Positions 1 to 14,060 of a stretch of 64,000 bases of DNA are shown here, piece after piece; within the stretch, counting starts at the first letter, position 1; each line of letters begins with the position of its first letter. Both the position numbers and the translations under genes were made by a program. The notes under the pieces were generated by a model, which was not told the DNA's origin, made no database searches, and was given only the letters and a program-made list of their open reading frames with translations. Source of the stretch: Neocallimastix lanati (nom. inval.) (taxonomy: Eukaryota; Neocallimastigomycota; Neocallimastigomycetes; Neocallimastigales; Neocallimastigaceae). Where the stretch lies: assembly GCA_016946835.1 (NCBI GenBank), contig JACVTC010000039.1, positions 453,501 through 517,500 of the forward strand. The letters run 5' to 3'.

Positions 1-527
1 ATAATTATAGAATAAAATAAAATTAAGCATATATTTATTATAATTATTAAAATATGTATAAAAAAAATTACTAATAAAAATAATAATTTTAATAATAATA
101 TAATTAATTTATTAATAATGTTTTATATAAATAAATACTATTAAAAATTATTTGTCTCATTGTCAAAAAAAATTTAATTCCTTATTTTTTTCTTTTAATA
201 TAAATTAATATAATGAGTGATATAAAAAGTATTTATAAAAACTTTAAATTTTACATTATAAAATTAAATAAGTTTATTTACTATATATATAAATCATGTT
301 TATTAATAATAAACCCTATTTATATGTATACTTTTTATCAAATATAATGCTATCGAATATTTATATAATAATAAATTATATATATATAATTTTTTTTTTA
401 AATAAAAAAATTAGAACGTTTCTAATATATTCAATGTTCATAATTGAAATTTATTCATTTTTATTTCTTTGAAATTAATAAATATTATGATATTCTAGAT
501 TATATTAAAACGAAAATTTTAATAATT

Positions 528-561
<34 letters not shown>

Positions 562-990
562 TAATAAAATAATAAAATAAAAATTTGTAATACAATCATA
601 ATAATACCAAAACTTGATTTCCCTCCTAAAAGAAATAATAAATATTTTTATCTTATTATTAAATTAATCAAAAAGTTGTATATTAAATATTTTACAATAA
701 GAATATAAATTTTGAATAATTTATATAAATATCAATATATCAATATTTCATTATATTATATAAAATTAAATACTATATATAAGATTTAATTTTGTGGACT
801 GTTAAAAAAGCTTTTATTTTTAATAATTGTAAAGTGATTTGTGATTATTACGTTATTAATATATCAAAAAAAAAAAAAAAAAGACAATAATTCTTAAAAA
901 GAATAATTATAATTATATTATATCAATTTTGTAAAAATATAATATATCATCCATAATTTACAATACAGTAAAAAATAATAATTAGTAGAT
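1..990. other. AT-rich intergenic DNA, no gene seen
   Basis: Almost pure A/T with short (AAT)n runs near 531-556 and an A run near 867-881. No reading frame with protein-like composition was found on either strand. It precedes the G-alpha gene and presumably contains its promoter, but no specific element can be named. Confidence 0.6.
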
Positions 991-3889
991 ATGAATATTA
1001 TCAAGAAATTAAAAAAGAATAAAGTAAATTCAAAAGATCTATTAGGTATAAAATTTATATATATTATAATACATATTTAAAATATATTTTTATTTCTACT
1101 TTAAAAAGGAAAAATAAAAAAGAAATGAAAGGAAAATAAATATATTAATAATTGTAAAGAAAGAATTTATGAAATTAATTATATAAATGTTAATTTTTTT
1201 AAAAAGATGATAGGTTAGAGATAGATGCACTTGAAGAAAAACTAAACCTAAAAATATTACTTCTTGGTAATTATTATTATAACATTCTCCTAGTATGATA
1301 TATTTTCAAATAAAATAAACATTATATTAACGACAATTTAATAAATATATAAATTAAATATAAATATTTGTGTAAATAATTATCACAAAAAAAAAAAAAA
1401 AAAAAAAAAAAAATAATAATAATAATAATAATAACAATAAATACAATGAAATAATGAAATAATATATAAAAACATATTTCCTTGAACTTATATATATTAA
1501 AGGTTCTGGAGAATCAGGAAAAAGTACAATTTTAAAACAATTAAAACTTATTCATAAAATCGAATTACAAAATGATGAAAAAGAAGAATATAAAATTGGA
1601 TTAAGAAGAAATGCAGTACAATGTATGAATATATTAACAGATCAAATAAATAATCACAATTTAGAATTCGAAATGCCAGAATCAAAAGTAAATAGAAAAG
1701 CTAACAACATTATTATTTATTTTTATTTCTTTTCTTTTTTTATGATTACCCTTGTCACTTTTTATTTAATTATGCTATTATTAATATTAATTTATTTTAG
1801 TAATAGTAACAGTATTAGAAGTAAAACTAATGGTAGTAATTTTATTGTTATTTGTAGTCAGAAATTAATTTATTTATTTTCCTTTTTTAGAAAATTTAAT
1901 TAATAAATTTATTAAAATAAAAAATTATGAAACGGAGAAATTAAATACATACATACATATATATATTATTTTTAAAAAATAATTCAAAAAATTAAAATGT
2001 CAATAATTAAAAATAGGAGCTATCAAGCTTTCTTAAAACTACAGAAGAAGTATCTCTAAATGATGAGGAAAACCATTTCACAAAAGAAGTAGCATCTGCA
2101 ATAGATTTTTTATGGACAAAAGAACCTTCTGTTAAAAGAATGTGGGAAAAAAGAAATGATTTTTGGATTATGGATGCTGCATATTAGTAATTTTTAAAAA
2201 ATTAGAATTATTGAATTATTGATATCATTTTTATTATAATAATTAAAAAAATATATATAATATTAAAATAAAAATTAAAATATTTAAATATTATTATTAT
2301 ACTGCTCTTTTCTATATATATTTGTATTATTTTTTATTATATTATTGTATTAAATCAATATAATTTGATTTTATGATAGTTACTTTGATAATGTAATGAG
2401 ATTTGTTGATGAAGATTTTGAACTAACAGAAGAAGTATTTGAATTTTCTATTTTTTTTTTAATTATTTTTTATATTATTTTTTTTTTATTAATAAAAATA
2501 TTTACTCGAATTAGAATTCTACTTAAATTTAAAAATAAATAAATAATTAATTAATTAATTAATCAATAAAATTTAAAAACTGCATATTTATAATTTAGGA
2601 CTATGTTATGTCAAGAATTATGACAACTGGTATTATTTCAACAGAAATAAATGTTCCTCCATTAAAATTCACGTATGAAATATTAAATATTAAAAAATGA
2701 AATACTGTCATTTTAAAATCATTTATTATAGTTATAATAAAATAATATTATATTACTGTTTATATCTTATATGTAATAACAATTATAATAATATTTAGTG
2801 TAATTGATGTTGGTGGTCAAAGAAACGAAAGGTAATTTGAAATATTTAATTAAATATTAGTTATAATAATAATTGATTTTTTATCTTTTTGTTTAATAGA
2901 CTTTAATATTCTAATATTAATATAAATAATTTATTTACATATACTTATGCATATATATATTTATATATATTTTATATTTATAAAAAATTTAAAAAGACGT
3001 AAATGGCTTCATTGTTTCGATAATGTTAGTGCACTTTTATTTATAGTAAATTTAAATGGCTACAATTCTGTTTTATATGAAGATAATAGTGTAAATAGAA
3101 TGCAAGAATGTTTTAATCTTTTTAAGCAAACTGCAAATAATGAAATATTTAAAGATACACCAATATTTTTACTATTTAATAAAAAAGATTTATTTGAAGA
3201 AAAAATAAGAATAGAATCAATAAATATTTGTGAAGAGTTTTCAGATTATACAGGTAATTTTTATTTGACTGTTCACCTCTAAATGAAATAAATTTATTTT
3301 CAATAGTTTTATTTATAATAAATAATATATATATATATATATTATGAATTACAATAACAGGTTCTGGAGATTTAATGGATTCTTTGAATTTCATAGAAAA
3401 GAAATTTAAGGTATATATCAACAAAATATTAAAAGACAATAAAGTATTAATTTTTTTTTAATTTTACATTATATAAGATTTTTATTAATTTAATAACAAA
3501 TTATTATATATTATGTTTTATTATTGTATTAAATACTAATTTTTATACTTCCCAAAAAAAATTGGCATAAATCAATTTAATATATTACTTTTATAAAAAA
3601 TAGAGTGTATTAAATAATGGTGATCCAAATAGAGTTCAAGTGTTTCATATAGCCGCAAGATTCAAGCGTGATATTAAGGTAAATTTATATACTATTATAT
3701 GTAATATACGATATAAAATTTTAATAAAATTCTTAACCAATATATTTAATAATAATGTAATATTTATAGACTACATGGGATGATGTTGTTTCAAAATTAA
3801 AAGAAATCAATAAAAAGGAACTTGAGAGTGCTCTTAAGGAATTGAAATCAAGAAATGTGGAAATTTATTCTTCAGCAGAAATTAAATAA
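991..3889 (+). CDS. Heterotrimeric G-protein alpha subunit, divergent
   Basis: GTP-binding signalling switch that normally couples a membrane receptor to effectors. I join eleven exons: 991-1045, 1207-1266, 1503-1687, 2017-2186, 2380-2434, 2599-2672, 2799-2831, 2997-3253, 3361-3410, 3604-3678 and 3770-3889. They give 377 aa, close to the family length of about 350. The P-loop GSGESGKST lies near residue 39, followed by the helical domain. Switch I is SRIMTTGI with its arginine near 181. Switch II is DVGGQRNER with the catalytic Gln near 207. NKKD lies near 271. Odd points: the start MNIIKK lacks the MGxxxS myristoylation signal. The guanine-contacting TCAT motif is replaced by roughly IAAR in FHIAARFKRD. 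The C-terminal tail ends in SSAEIK rather than the usual receptor-coupling peptide. The family is certain; receptor coupling is not. Exon ends are by eye. Confidence 0.92.
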
Positions 3890-4053
3890 TAAATGCAAAA
3901 TATATACATAAAAGTCAACAAAAAAAATGATATTATCATAATTTTAAATAACTAAATATTTGAAAATAATTTAAATATTACATAGAAATAATTCTAGATA
4001 TTAAATTAAAACTATTTTTTATAAAATAATAAAAATAATAAAAATTTTATATT

Positions 4054-4121
<68 letters not shown>

Positions 4122-4913
4122 CAAATAAATAATATAAATAAAATGTCTTTTAATATAAATTAAATTTAAGACAAGTTTAAAAAAATGAAAAAAATTTTAT
4201 CGTTTATAAAATGGAAATAATATCATCAATTAATTAGATTATCATAAACAGATAAAAAAAAAAAAAAACTAATAAAAAAAAAACATAATGACTATTATAA
4301 ATATTAAGAATAATATACTATTCATTATATTTACATTAAAATATTAATAAACATTAAAATAAAAAAAAGAAAAAAATAAAAGAAAGAAAATAAAATAAAT
4401 TAAAATAATAATAGAAACAAATATATAAATATGAAAATTATAAATTCTTTACTTTATTTAATCATAATTTACTAATATTTTTTATTTTTATATTTATATT
4501 TATTTTTATTTTTATTTTTTTATTTTTATATATAAAAGAAAATATATAAATACACCTCCATAAATGTTCATAAACTTAATTGTTGAAATATACAATATTC
4601 AAAAATATTTAATTATTGTTTTAATTTTTTTGATTTTTAATTAAATATATGTTTATTAAATTTTTATATTTTTATATTCTATAAAATAATTAGTATACAT
4701 ATTTTTTTAAATAAAAAAAATATATTTATTAATATTTATAATATTTTTTTTATTTTATATTATTTATATTACTTTATCAAATTAATGTTTAAATTTTATT
4801 TTAATTAAAATAAAATACGCATTAATACTATAAAAAATTAATATATGAAAATTTAGAAGAGAAATAACTTTCTTTTAGTCATATTAAAATAATATATGCA
4901 ATTTTAAATTTTT
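3890..4913. other. Intergenic between convergent genes
   Basis: About 1 kb of A/T-rich DNA between the 3' ends of the G-alpha and Abp1 genes. It holds an A run near 4055-4086 followed directly by a (TA)n run near 4091-4117. No coding signal was seen. Confidence 0.6.
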
Positions 4914-5266
4914 CTAATTAATTTGAACATAATTTAAAGGGAACATTCCTTGTTGATTTTTAGAATTTATGCCTATACCCCAATTTTCATCTTGTAAAAT
5001 AATTCCTGTAATAATTTCACCTTCACTAAAGCTAATTTCAGTATCATCTTGGGCTTCATAATCATAAAGTGCTACTGCGGTATTATTAGTCTATCAAATA
5101 CCATAAAATTTTTAATAGGTTAATATATTATTTTAATTATTTTAATTATAATATTAATATTTCATTTTATTATTAATATTATTTATACATTATCATCATT
5201 CGAAACAGATGGCTCTAAATATACATAATAATAAAGAAAAAATTTTAACTGTTATTTCTTTATATT

Positions 5267-5304
<38 letters not shown>

Positions 5305-8088
5305 CATGTCTATAATTAATTATAAAAATAATTTTTACTTTCTATAACTTCTTGAACAATAATTTCTTCATTTGCACCTTCTTCTTCAATTGTTTGGTTG
5401 AGATACTATTTTAATTAAATTGATTAAAAAATTTGATCAACAATAGTATGATTATAATAGTATTATTAATAATTATAATAATATATATTTTAATAATTCA
5501 ATAAAAATGTAATTTTTAAAATTTCATTTTTTATTACAGATGTAACGTAATTAGACGGGAACATTCCATATTGTCCTTTTGAATTATTACCACTCCACCA
5601 GCCCTCACCTGGAACTTCTACAACATTAATTAAAATTTCATTTTCTTCGAATGATAATTCTCCTTCTTCTTGAGCATCATAGCTATATAATGCTTTTACA
5701 GTCATACTATTACTCTAATTTTATTAGAATGTAAATTTTAATATAAATGGTTTTGTTAAAAAAAAGAAAAAAGAAATAAATAAGATAATTTAATTAATAC
5801 TTGTTGAACAGATTGTTTTTCTGAAGTATTTTCATTAATATTTTCAACTTTCGATGGTTCTTCAATTTTAGTTGGTACTGATTGAGCTGTTTCTGGTTCT
5901 TCTTTTTGATTTTGAAGGGGATTTTCTTTTTGTTTCCATGATTTCAAACTTCTAGAAGATATTTCTCTTTGAATAGCTTGTTCTCTCTTATTATTTTCAT
6001 TTGTTACTTCAATTTGATTTTGGAAAGCAGAAATTTTATTACTAATACTTTCAAAAACTCGGGAATCTTCCTTTTGATTAGTATTCATACTTTCAAAGGC
6101 AGCTGAAATATTTCCAACAGACTTTATACAAATAATAATATTATTATTATAAATTTATTCAGAAATTTATTCAATAATTTTATATTTAAATTACTAATGT
6201 ATATTAATTTATAAAATACTATTTATATTATTTTACAGTTTCTTTTTGTACAAAAGAATTCTTTCTTGATGCGTTTGGTTGCAATGGATTATAATCAACA
6301 CTACTACGTCTTCTATTATAAAATGAAGATGAACGTCTACTCAATGAAGGACGAGTTGGTGATTCAGCACTAGTAGGAGTAGTTGTATTACTAGTGGATG
6401 TAGAATTTTCATTATTTACAGGATTTGTATTGAAAGAATTAGATGGTAAATAAGGTGGTTTTTCATTTTTATCCTTTTTTTCAATTGTAGCTTGAAAACT
6501 TCCAATAGACTTCAATTAAATATATATATTTATTCATATATTTTTATTTATAATTTTAAAAATAATTATTTTCTATTAATAATAATTATAATAAAAATAT
6601 TATATACTAATCATAGTAATACGTTTTAAATATGTATTTATATTATGTAATATATAATATATTTCATACACTATCCCTTTTAACCATTGAGTTCTTTCTC
6701 GAAGAACTTGGTTGTAATGGATTATAATTTACACTACTCCGTCTTCTAGTCATGGATGAACGTCTATTTTCTGGGATATCACTTGTTTTTGATTCTTCTA
6801 ATGTATTATTTAATGGATTTGCTTTTGGAGTTGCTTCTGTAGTACTTTGATTATTCAATGGATTTGCTCTTTGTAAAGATGGGAATTTAGACAATTCAGA
6901 AGATTTATTGTCTTCTGCTTTTAATTCAATTTTTTGTTCAACTTCTGATTTCTTTTTAATAATAAAAAAATTATTTCAAAATATAAAAATAAAAAAATAT
7001 ATATTATTTTATAAATTAATCATGAATAATCAGAATTTTAATTTTTTTAAATTTAAATACTTATAATTGGAAATACATAATTACATTAAAAACATTATTC
7101 TTCACTGTTTGTTTTTGATGGAATGAATAATTAGCACCGGAACTATTTTTGACTTTTTTCATAATTTCTTCAGGATCAACATCAAATTTAGAACGAGCAT
7201 TAATATGAATATGAAATCCCTTATATATATTATATATTATATATATAAAGAGTATTTATAAATTTATATTTTATTAATTTCTTACACATAATTTATATTA
7301 ATTTTTTAGTTTATTCCAAATAACAATTTATTTATATATATCTATAAATTTGTATTATATTTAATTAAGTAGTTTTTATATGATAATATTTACAGAAAAG
7401 AATCTTAAAACATCATTCGTAAATGCATTATACATTCCCTTTTTAGTAAATGGTACCGATTCACCACACTAATTATAATTTTATTTTTATTAATATATTA
7501 CTATAACAAAGAAGTAAATAAAATTATATTAATTGTAATATATACCCATGAAATAAAAACAAATCTTGGTAAATTTGAATTTGGATCTTAAAATATATGA
7601 AATTATATATATTGATATATAAACATAATATTTAAATATACGACTATACAAATTAAAGGATATATATTTTATTTAGTATATTAAAGAAATAATTACCAAT
7701 TACTCTGGCAAATGCATATTGATATTCCTCTTCATCAAATTCATCACATAATTTTTCCAATCCACCTTTTATATATAAAAAATTAATTAAAATTTTAATG
7801 AATAACTATTAAAATTTTTTCTTATTATATAAATCATTTATTGAAAATTAAATGTATTTTTTTCTATTTTTATTTTTATTTTTTTTTTCTTTCTCATTCT
7901 TTCATTCTTACTCATTTAATATTTTTTAAATATAATAATTTTTTCTTACTTCCTGAATCAACTAATTCTATTTCATTTGTGCCATCTTGATATCCATATA
8001 AAGCCCATTCATAAGTTGATTCTCCGCTTAAAATAGAATCATATGCGCTTTTCACCTCTTTACCGTTTGCTGAAAAACTTACAGCCAT
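4914..8088 (-). CDS. Abp1/drebrin-like actin-binding protein (ADF-H + 2 SH3)
   Basis: Cortical actin adaptor linking actin patches to endocytosis. The start MAVSFSANGKEV at 8088 opens an ADF-homology domain spread over about five exons. It includes YEWALYGYQDG, PRFVFISWCGESVP, GFHIHINARSKFDVDPEEIM and KKVKNSS, the pattern of the Abp1 ADF-H domain. A low-complexity middle follows, with repeated NPLNN and two copies of an RRSSV-YNPLQP-SRKNS block (near 6710-6760 and 6255-6310). The first SH3 (5540-5700) has ALYSYDA, GEGWWSG and GMFPSNYV. The second SH3 (about 4935-5090) has VALYDYEAQ and GMFPLNYV and ends in VQIN then TAG at 4914. The Arg-Arg-x-Ser motifs look like basophilic kinase sites; that is inference. 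Small exons, such as one near 5194-5213, make the exact model uncertain. Order and number of domains match yeast Abp1 except for two SH3 domains instead of one. Confidence 0.88.
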
Positions 8089-8135
8089 TTTTTATTATTT
8101 CAAAACTAAAAAATGGTAATTAAGAGAATGTTTCT

Positions 8136-8198
<63 letters not shown>

Positions 8199-8785
8199 TT
8201 ATTTTGCTATCAACAAAAAATCTATTAAATAATATATATATCAAATGATCATATATGTTATTGAGTCACTGATTTTTTTTGTCACTTTTTTTTATTTTTG
8301 TGATTAATATTATTAATACAATTTTTAATTATTATAATTCACTGTTTCAATTTAAAATTATTTTTATTATTGATTTTTAATTATTATAATTTTATGGTTT
8401 TAGTAAAAATTTTAAGTCTTCTATACTTTTTATAATAAAATATATATAAAGTATAAACATTATTTTTAATATTATTTAGAGTTTAATATTATTATATTAT
8501 ATGTTTAAATTCAAAGTATGTAGAAAGTTAAAATAAACTTCTCCATTTAAATATAAAAAAATATAATTTATGTATTTTTACTATTATTATTATTAATAAC
8601 AATAATAATAATAATAATATAACAAAATTATTCTTATATTAATATTTTCCATTGAATTTGAAATTAAAAAAAAAAAATTTAATGAATAATAATAATAGTA
8701 ATAATAATTTTTCCTATTATTACATTAATTAAATAACATTTAATCCGTAAAAAATATATGTTTTCTGTTTTTTATTACTATTAAA

Positions 8786-8816
<31 letters not shown>

Positions 8817-9207
8817 TATTCATAATTCATTTTTTTTTAAAAAAATTTATATATTATAGATATTGAAATAAAAAAAATATTATATTATTATTGTTACCCA
8901 ATAAAAAAAAAAAAAAAAAAATTATATTTATTATTATTTATATTTATATGTTTATTTTATTATTATTATTATTATTTTTTCATATTTTTATAAATATTAA
9001 AAATCTAAATAAATAAATTAACAAATAGTTGACATTTTCTTATATTGTTTTAGAAATTTTTATTATTAAATAAGTATTATTGAAAAAGGATAAATAAAAT
9101 ATGATAAAAATATTTCATGATATTATTTTTAAAAACTTTTAATAAAAACTTTAATTTCTAATAGTATTATATAATAAAATAAATTGAAATTTTAAATTTT
9201 ACTATTT
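8089..9207. other. Intergenic, upstream of the Abp1 gene
   Basis: A/T-rich spacer containing a very long T run, (TA)n near 8800-8818 and several A/T homopolymers. No coding frame was seen. It should hold the Abp1 promoter and the POLR1C terminator, neither identifiable by motif. Confidence 0.5.
8137..8193. repeat. Poly-T tract of 57 bases
   Basis: Uninterrupted T run about 50 bp upstream of the Abp1 start codon, seen directly. Its exact length may be an assembly estimate. Confidence 0.9.
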
Positions 9208-11418
9208 TTAATTGCTTTGATTTAATTGGGCTAATGATCTTTTCAGAACTTTACATTTTTCAATTAAAACTTTAACAGCATCTGGTAATAATCGTTGTGG
9301 TGGAATAGCACCAACAGATTCTACATTAACTATTTTATATAATATTGATTATTTATAAATATATTAATAAATTTGAATATATATAATCAATTTTAAGATA
9401 AAATAATTTAAAATTATTATTTTATAAGCTTCAAAACTCATTAATTTATTACTTACAAATAAAGTGATCTCTAACTCTTGTTAATAAAACCTTATCCTTA
9501 AATTCGGCATGACGTAAGCATTCACGACTAACAGTATCTTTTCTTGGATTAACAACACGAGCTTCTTTTTCACCATCTATTAAAAATGATATTTTATTTA
9601 TTAATATAAAAAAAAAAAAAAAAAAAATTATTAAATTTTTACATATATTTTAAATTTTTTATGGATGAATATTAATAAAAGTTATTCATACCTTTGTTAG
9701 TAAAAATTTCTACAACACCTTCTGGGAAACATTTTTTAAATTTTTCTGCATCTTTACCAATAATTGGTTTTTTTATTTGAATATCTGGAAGTAATCTATA
9801 TGAAGCAGTAGCTTTTATTTTGGTTTCAATTTTATTTTATATGATTTTTTATTATTAGCAAATCATATTAATTAAAAAAAATTAAAAAAAAATTAGAAAA
9901 TATTTTCTTTATATGTTATTCATTACTTTAACATAAATGTTCATAATATTTTACCAACTGGAGAAAACTTAGCATGATCCTTTCCAATACCTTTGACACA
10001 ATGTAATTCTAAATCAATTTCCTTTTAATTAATAATAAATAATTATTTAATATTTATTAATACTTTAATAATATCATTATCGTTTATTATATACTAATAA
10101 ATCAAATTAAATTTATACTTGTTTTGGTCTAAGTTTAGTAATTAATATATCATCGTAAACTGGTCTTGGTGGATTATTTTTAAAGAATTCTTCTTGACGA
10201 CCTTGTGGTGACCAAACCATTTGACCAGAATAAACTTTTGTTTTCATAATATTTTAACATATCAAACATTGTTTTAATATCATTTAAATATATATTCAAT
10301 CTTTTTTAATTATCTTTTTTTTTTTTTTTCTAAATTCATTTAGTACATACCTGAGGAATTATCATATAATTCAGAAGGTTCTAAAGAATCATCTTTTGGT
10401 ACCCCTTTCTTATGTGTACATTTAACTTGTAATTTAAATACAATAGTATCAGCATCAGTTGGACCTTGAGTATTTCCATTCTTTTGAGCAGTTTCTTTAA
10501 ATTAATATAATTATTCAAAAATTCATTTAATTTATATTTCATTATAATGTATTAAATTTTTGTTATTATTTGATTTAAGTTTTAAATAAAAAAAATAATT
10601 ATTGGGTATATTTATATATATAATTATAATAAAGAAAAAAAAATATGAATATATATATTATGTTGCAAATAATCTATTAATATATTTTTGAAATTATATA
10701 GTATTTTTATAATTACCCCAACGGAAACTGAAATCATTTGGATCTGCTTTAATTGGAATAAGACCTAATCTGTGTGCAAGTACTTCGTCATGCATGATAG
10801 ATGTATTATTTAAAATAAAAACATCTTCAATTGCCATTGAAGGAACCTTTATTATATATTATTTTATATATATTAATTTATTTAAAATAATTTTATTAAT
10901 ATTTGAAAATCCTCTGGAATTTAAATAGAATTATGAATAATTTTTTTTACTTCAGCAATTAATATTCTTCTAAATGCATTAGCTATAGAAGCATCAATAC
11001 CGATTAAATCAAATTCAATGTTTTCTTTAGTTAATTCTGATATAACAACTTTGAAATTCTATTAAATATATATAAGAATTTCAAATTAGAAATTTTTTAA
11101 ATATTCTTTAACAAAATATATTTTTATCTGTATTATATTAAATTATTTTATTAAATAAATGCCAATTTAAATTTACGAAAATACTTTTTTAAATTTCTCA
11201 ATATCCCAAGAATCATCAACACCTGGAAAGGTGCCAGGTACATCCATAGAAGACACCTATTAAAAAATTTAAATTTTCATTATAATAAATTTAATTATAT
11301 TATATCTTTTTAATTATTTAAATAACTTATTTATAAATTATTCAATGTAAATTACACTGTAGACACGATCACTTTCTAATACAACTCTATTCTTTAATAA
11401 CTCTAAATCTGAAGACAT
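9208..11418 (-). CDS. RPC40: RNA polymerase I/III subunit AC40 (POLR1C/RPC40)
   Basis: Alpha-like subunit shared by RNA polymerases I and III; with AC19 it nucleates enzyme assembly in the nucleus. The start [20 protein letters not shown] is at 11418 and the stop at 9208. About ten exons read in frame. Diagnostic blocks are [18 protein letters not shown], then [20 protein letters not shown] with [27 protein letters not shown], and KPRPVYDD-like [18 protein letters not shown]. Then come [23 protein letters not shown] and [19 protein letters not shown]. The [13 protein letters not shown] segment is the alpha motif of the D/L subunit family, and [14 protein letters not shown] is the usual continuation. 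AC40 is favoured over Rpb3 because of the DVPGTFPG N-terminus and [13 protein letters not shown]. The protein ends AQLNQSN. No anomaly seen; intron edges are by eye. Confidence 0.93.
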
Positions 11419-11504
11419 TTTCGTATTTCAAAATGTTTTTATTTATTTAAATTATAAAAAAATAAAAATAAAAATAAAAATAAAAATAAAATAAAAATTA
11501 AATA

Positions 11505-11541
<37 letters not shown>

Positions 11542-12173
11542 AATTTTCTAATATTATAATTTTTTTTAATATATTTATAATCAAAAAATCTTAAAATATA
11601 TCTTCATTTATATAATCAGTATTTATTATTTAATATTAATTTTTAAAAAAATATATTTATAATTACTATTTACTATTGGCCATCATTATATAAAATAAAA
11701 TTGATTGGTTAAAAATAAATTTTAAAAGTTTATATTTTTTTTAAAAAAAAGGTATAAAATATAAATATTTATTTAAATAATTAGTATATATTAATTAGAT
11801 TATGATTATATTCCATAAATTTTTAAATTTTTAAAATGTTATGATTATATTCATAACATTTAACATTTTATAACTTTTTTTTTCCCTTATAAAAAAAAAA
11901 AAATATTAATAAAATAAAAAGTAATTTATATTACTTAATTTATTGTATTTAATTTTATTTTAATATTTTATAATTTTTTAAAAATACGTCATTAATAATC
12001 TATATATATATATAATATTTACATTTTTAAATAATTATATATATATATAGTAATATAGTAATATCTTATATAACAAATATTTAATAGTATCTATTCAAAT
12101 ATATTTTATGATAAATATTAATTTTGTGATAATATAATGAACTAAAAATATTAAAACATTAAAATAATAAAAA
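11419..12173. other. Intergenic, no gene seen
   Basis: A/T-rich spacer with an A run near 11511-11538 and (TA)n runs near 12001-12014 and 12038-12049. No protein-like frame was found. Confidence 0.5.
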
Positions 12174-13107
12174 CTATCGTTTAACTCTTTTTCTGTTGCT
12201 TTTATTTATAAAATTGACAGAACTTGGTCTAATTCTATTAATCGATAAATTTCGTACAGACGTTGGTGATATTAATGAAGGATTAGTAAATAAATGAGGG
12301 TTTAAAGAAATAGGATTTTGATTAGAAAATGATGAATAATTTGGATGAGAATTAATTAAAGTATTAGTAGAATCAGAAAAATTAGATGATACATTTATAG
12401 GATTGGGAAATTGTACATATGGTTGAAAAAGGTTTTGAACTAAATCTGAAGGATTTTGATCAATTAATAAAGGAATTGATTGAGGATTAGTTGTTGTTGT
12501 ATTTATTGAACTTTGGATTGGAGTTGAGGGAGGTCTAACGGCTACTTGACCATCATAATGTGTAATGGTTGGCTTTAAAGAAATTAACGACTGTTGAAGA
12601 TTTGGTTGAAAAGTTAAATTTGAACTTTGGGGATTAGGTGACAATATTGAAGTTATATGATTTAAAGAATTATATGGAGCGTGATGCTTAGATAACATAG
12701 ATACTACTAATTTATTATTATCTTTTAGTGGACTGGGAGTACTACAATGGTTTAATAAATTATTTTGATTATTATTATTTGTATGATTTTGATGATCATT
12801 ATTAGTTTGCATATTTGGATTATCATTCTTATTATCATTATTTCTATTAATGTGTTGTTGGTTATGATTAATATTGTTATTATCATTATTACTACCACTA
12901 CTTTTATTATTACTAATTTTATTACATTCATTATTATTGTTGCTATTATTACTATGATTATTATTAGTTTTATTATTTGGTTTTGTATTTGAACTATTAT
13001 TTATTGAAATATTACTATTCTCTGTATTTATTAAACTATTAGTGCTATTTTCATTATTATTATTAGTATTATCATTATTCATTGCATGATTATTATGATT
13101 ATTATGA

Positions 13108-13139
<32 letters not shown>

Positions 13140-13165
13140 TACATCTGTTTGATTATTACTATTAC

Positions 13166-13250
<85 letters not shown>

Positions 13251-13727
13251 TGTTATTTTATTATTATTTAATAATAATGCCTGTTGCAATTCATCTTGTG
13301 TTGAATACATCATTAAATTTGAATAAATTGTTGGAGATGAATTAATAGAATTTATTCCAGTTGATTGTATTAAATTATTTTGTATCAACGCATTGTTAAT
13401 AGGTAAAGATAAAGCTGGTGTTGGTATATAAGACATATGAGGTATTTGAACATGATTATTAAATGAATTTTGTGAATTATTTTGATTAGTATTTGATTTT
13501 TCTTGAAATTTTTCATTATTTCTTTTACGTTTTCTATCAAACTTTTCGTCTAATGCGGTCTTTTTACCTATATAATTATTAATAATACAAAATTAGAGTT
13601 CCCAAAATTCAATATTCTTTTTATTATTTATAAAACATTTTTAATTTATCTATACCTTGAGAACGTTGTTGTGCATGCCATGCAATTAAATATAATTGAT
13701 ATTTCTATTATTAAATATAAATTTCAT

Positions 13728-13794
<67 letters not shown>

Positions 13795-14029
13795 TTAAAA
13801 TAATATATAATTTTATTGAAATAAAAATATTATATTAATTATTTTAATTACTTATATAAATTATTTATAAAATAAAATTACCCTAAAATTTTCAGACTGT
13901 TCATATGCTTTTAAGGCTTCATCGTATTCTTTTTTTTTTTGTTCAGCTATTTTTTCTAATTCTGCTTTTCTTTCAGGATCAAGTTTTCTCCATCTTTGAT
14001 AAAAATATATATTATTTTTTATAATAATA

Positions 14030-14060
<31 letters not shown>

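Noticed and set aside
2947-3282. Plus-strand frame starting MHIYIYIYF as a separate protein
   Set aside because: The first 16 codons are intron; the rest is exon 8 of the G-alpha gene.
13082-13345. Plus-strand frames rich in Tyr or Ile
   Set aside because: They are the complementary reading of the Asn-coding repeat in the SAM-HMG gene.
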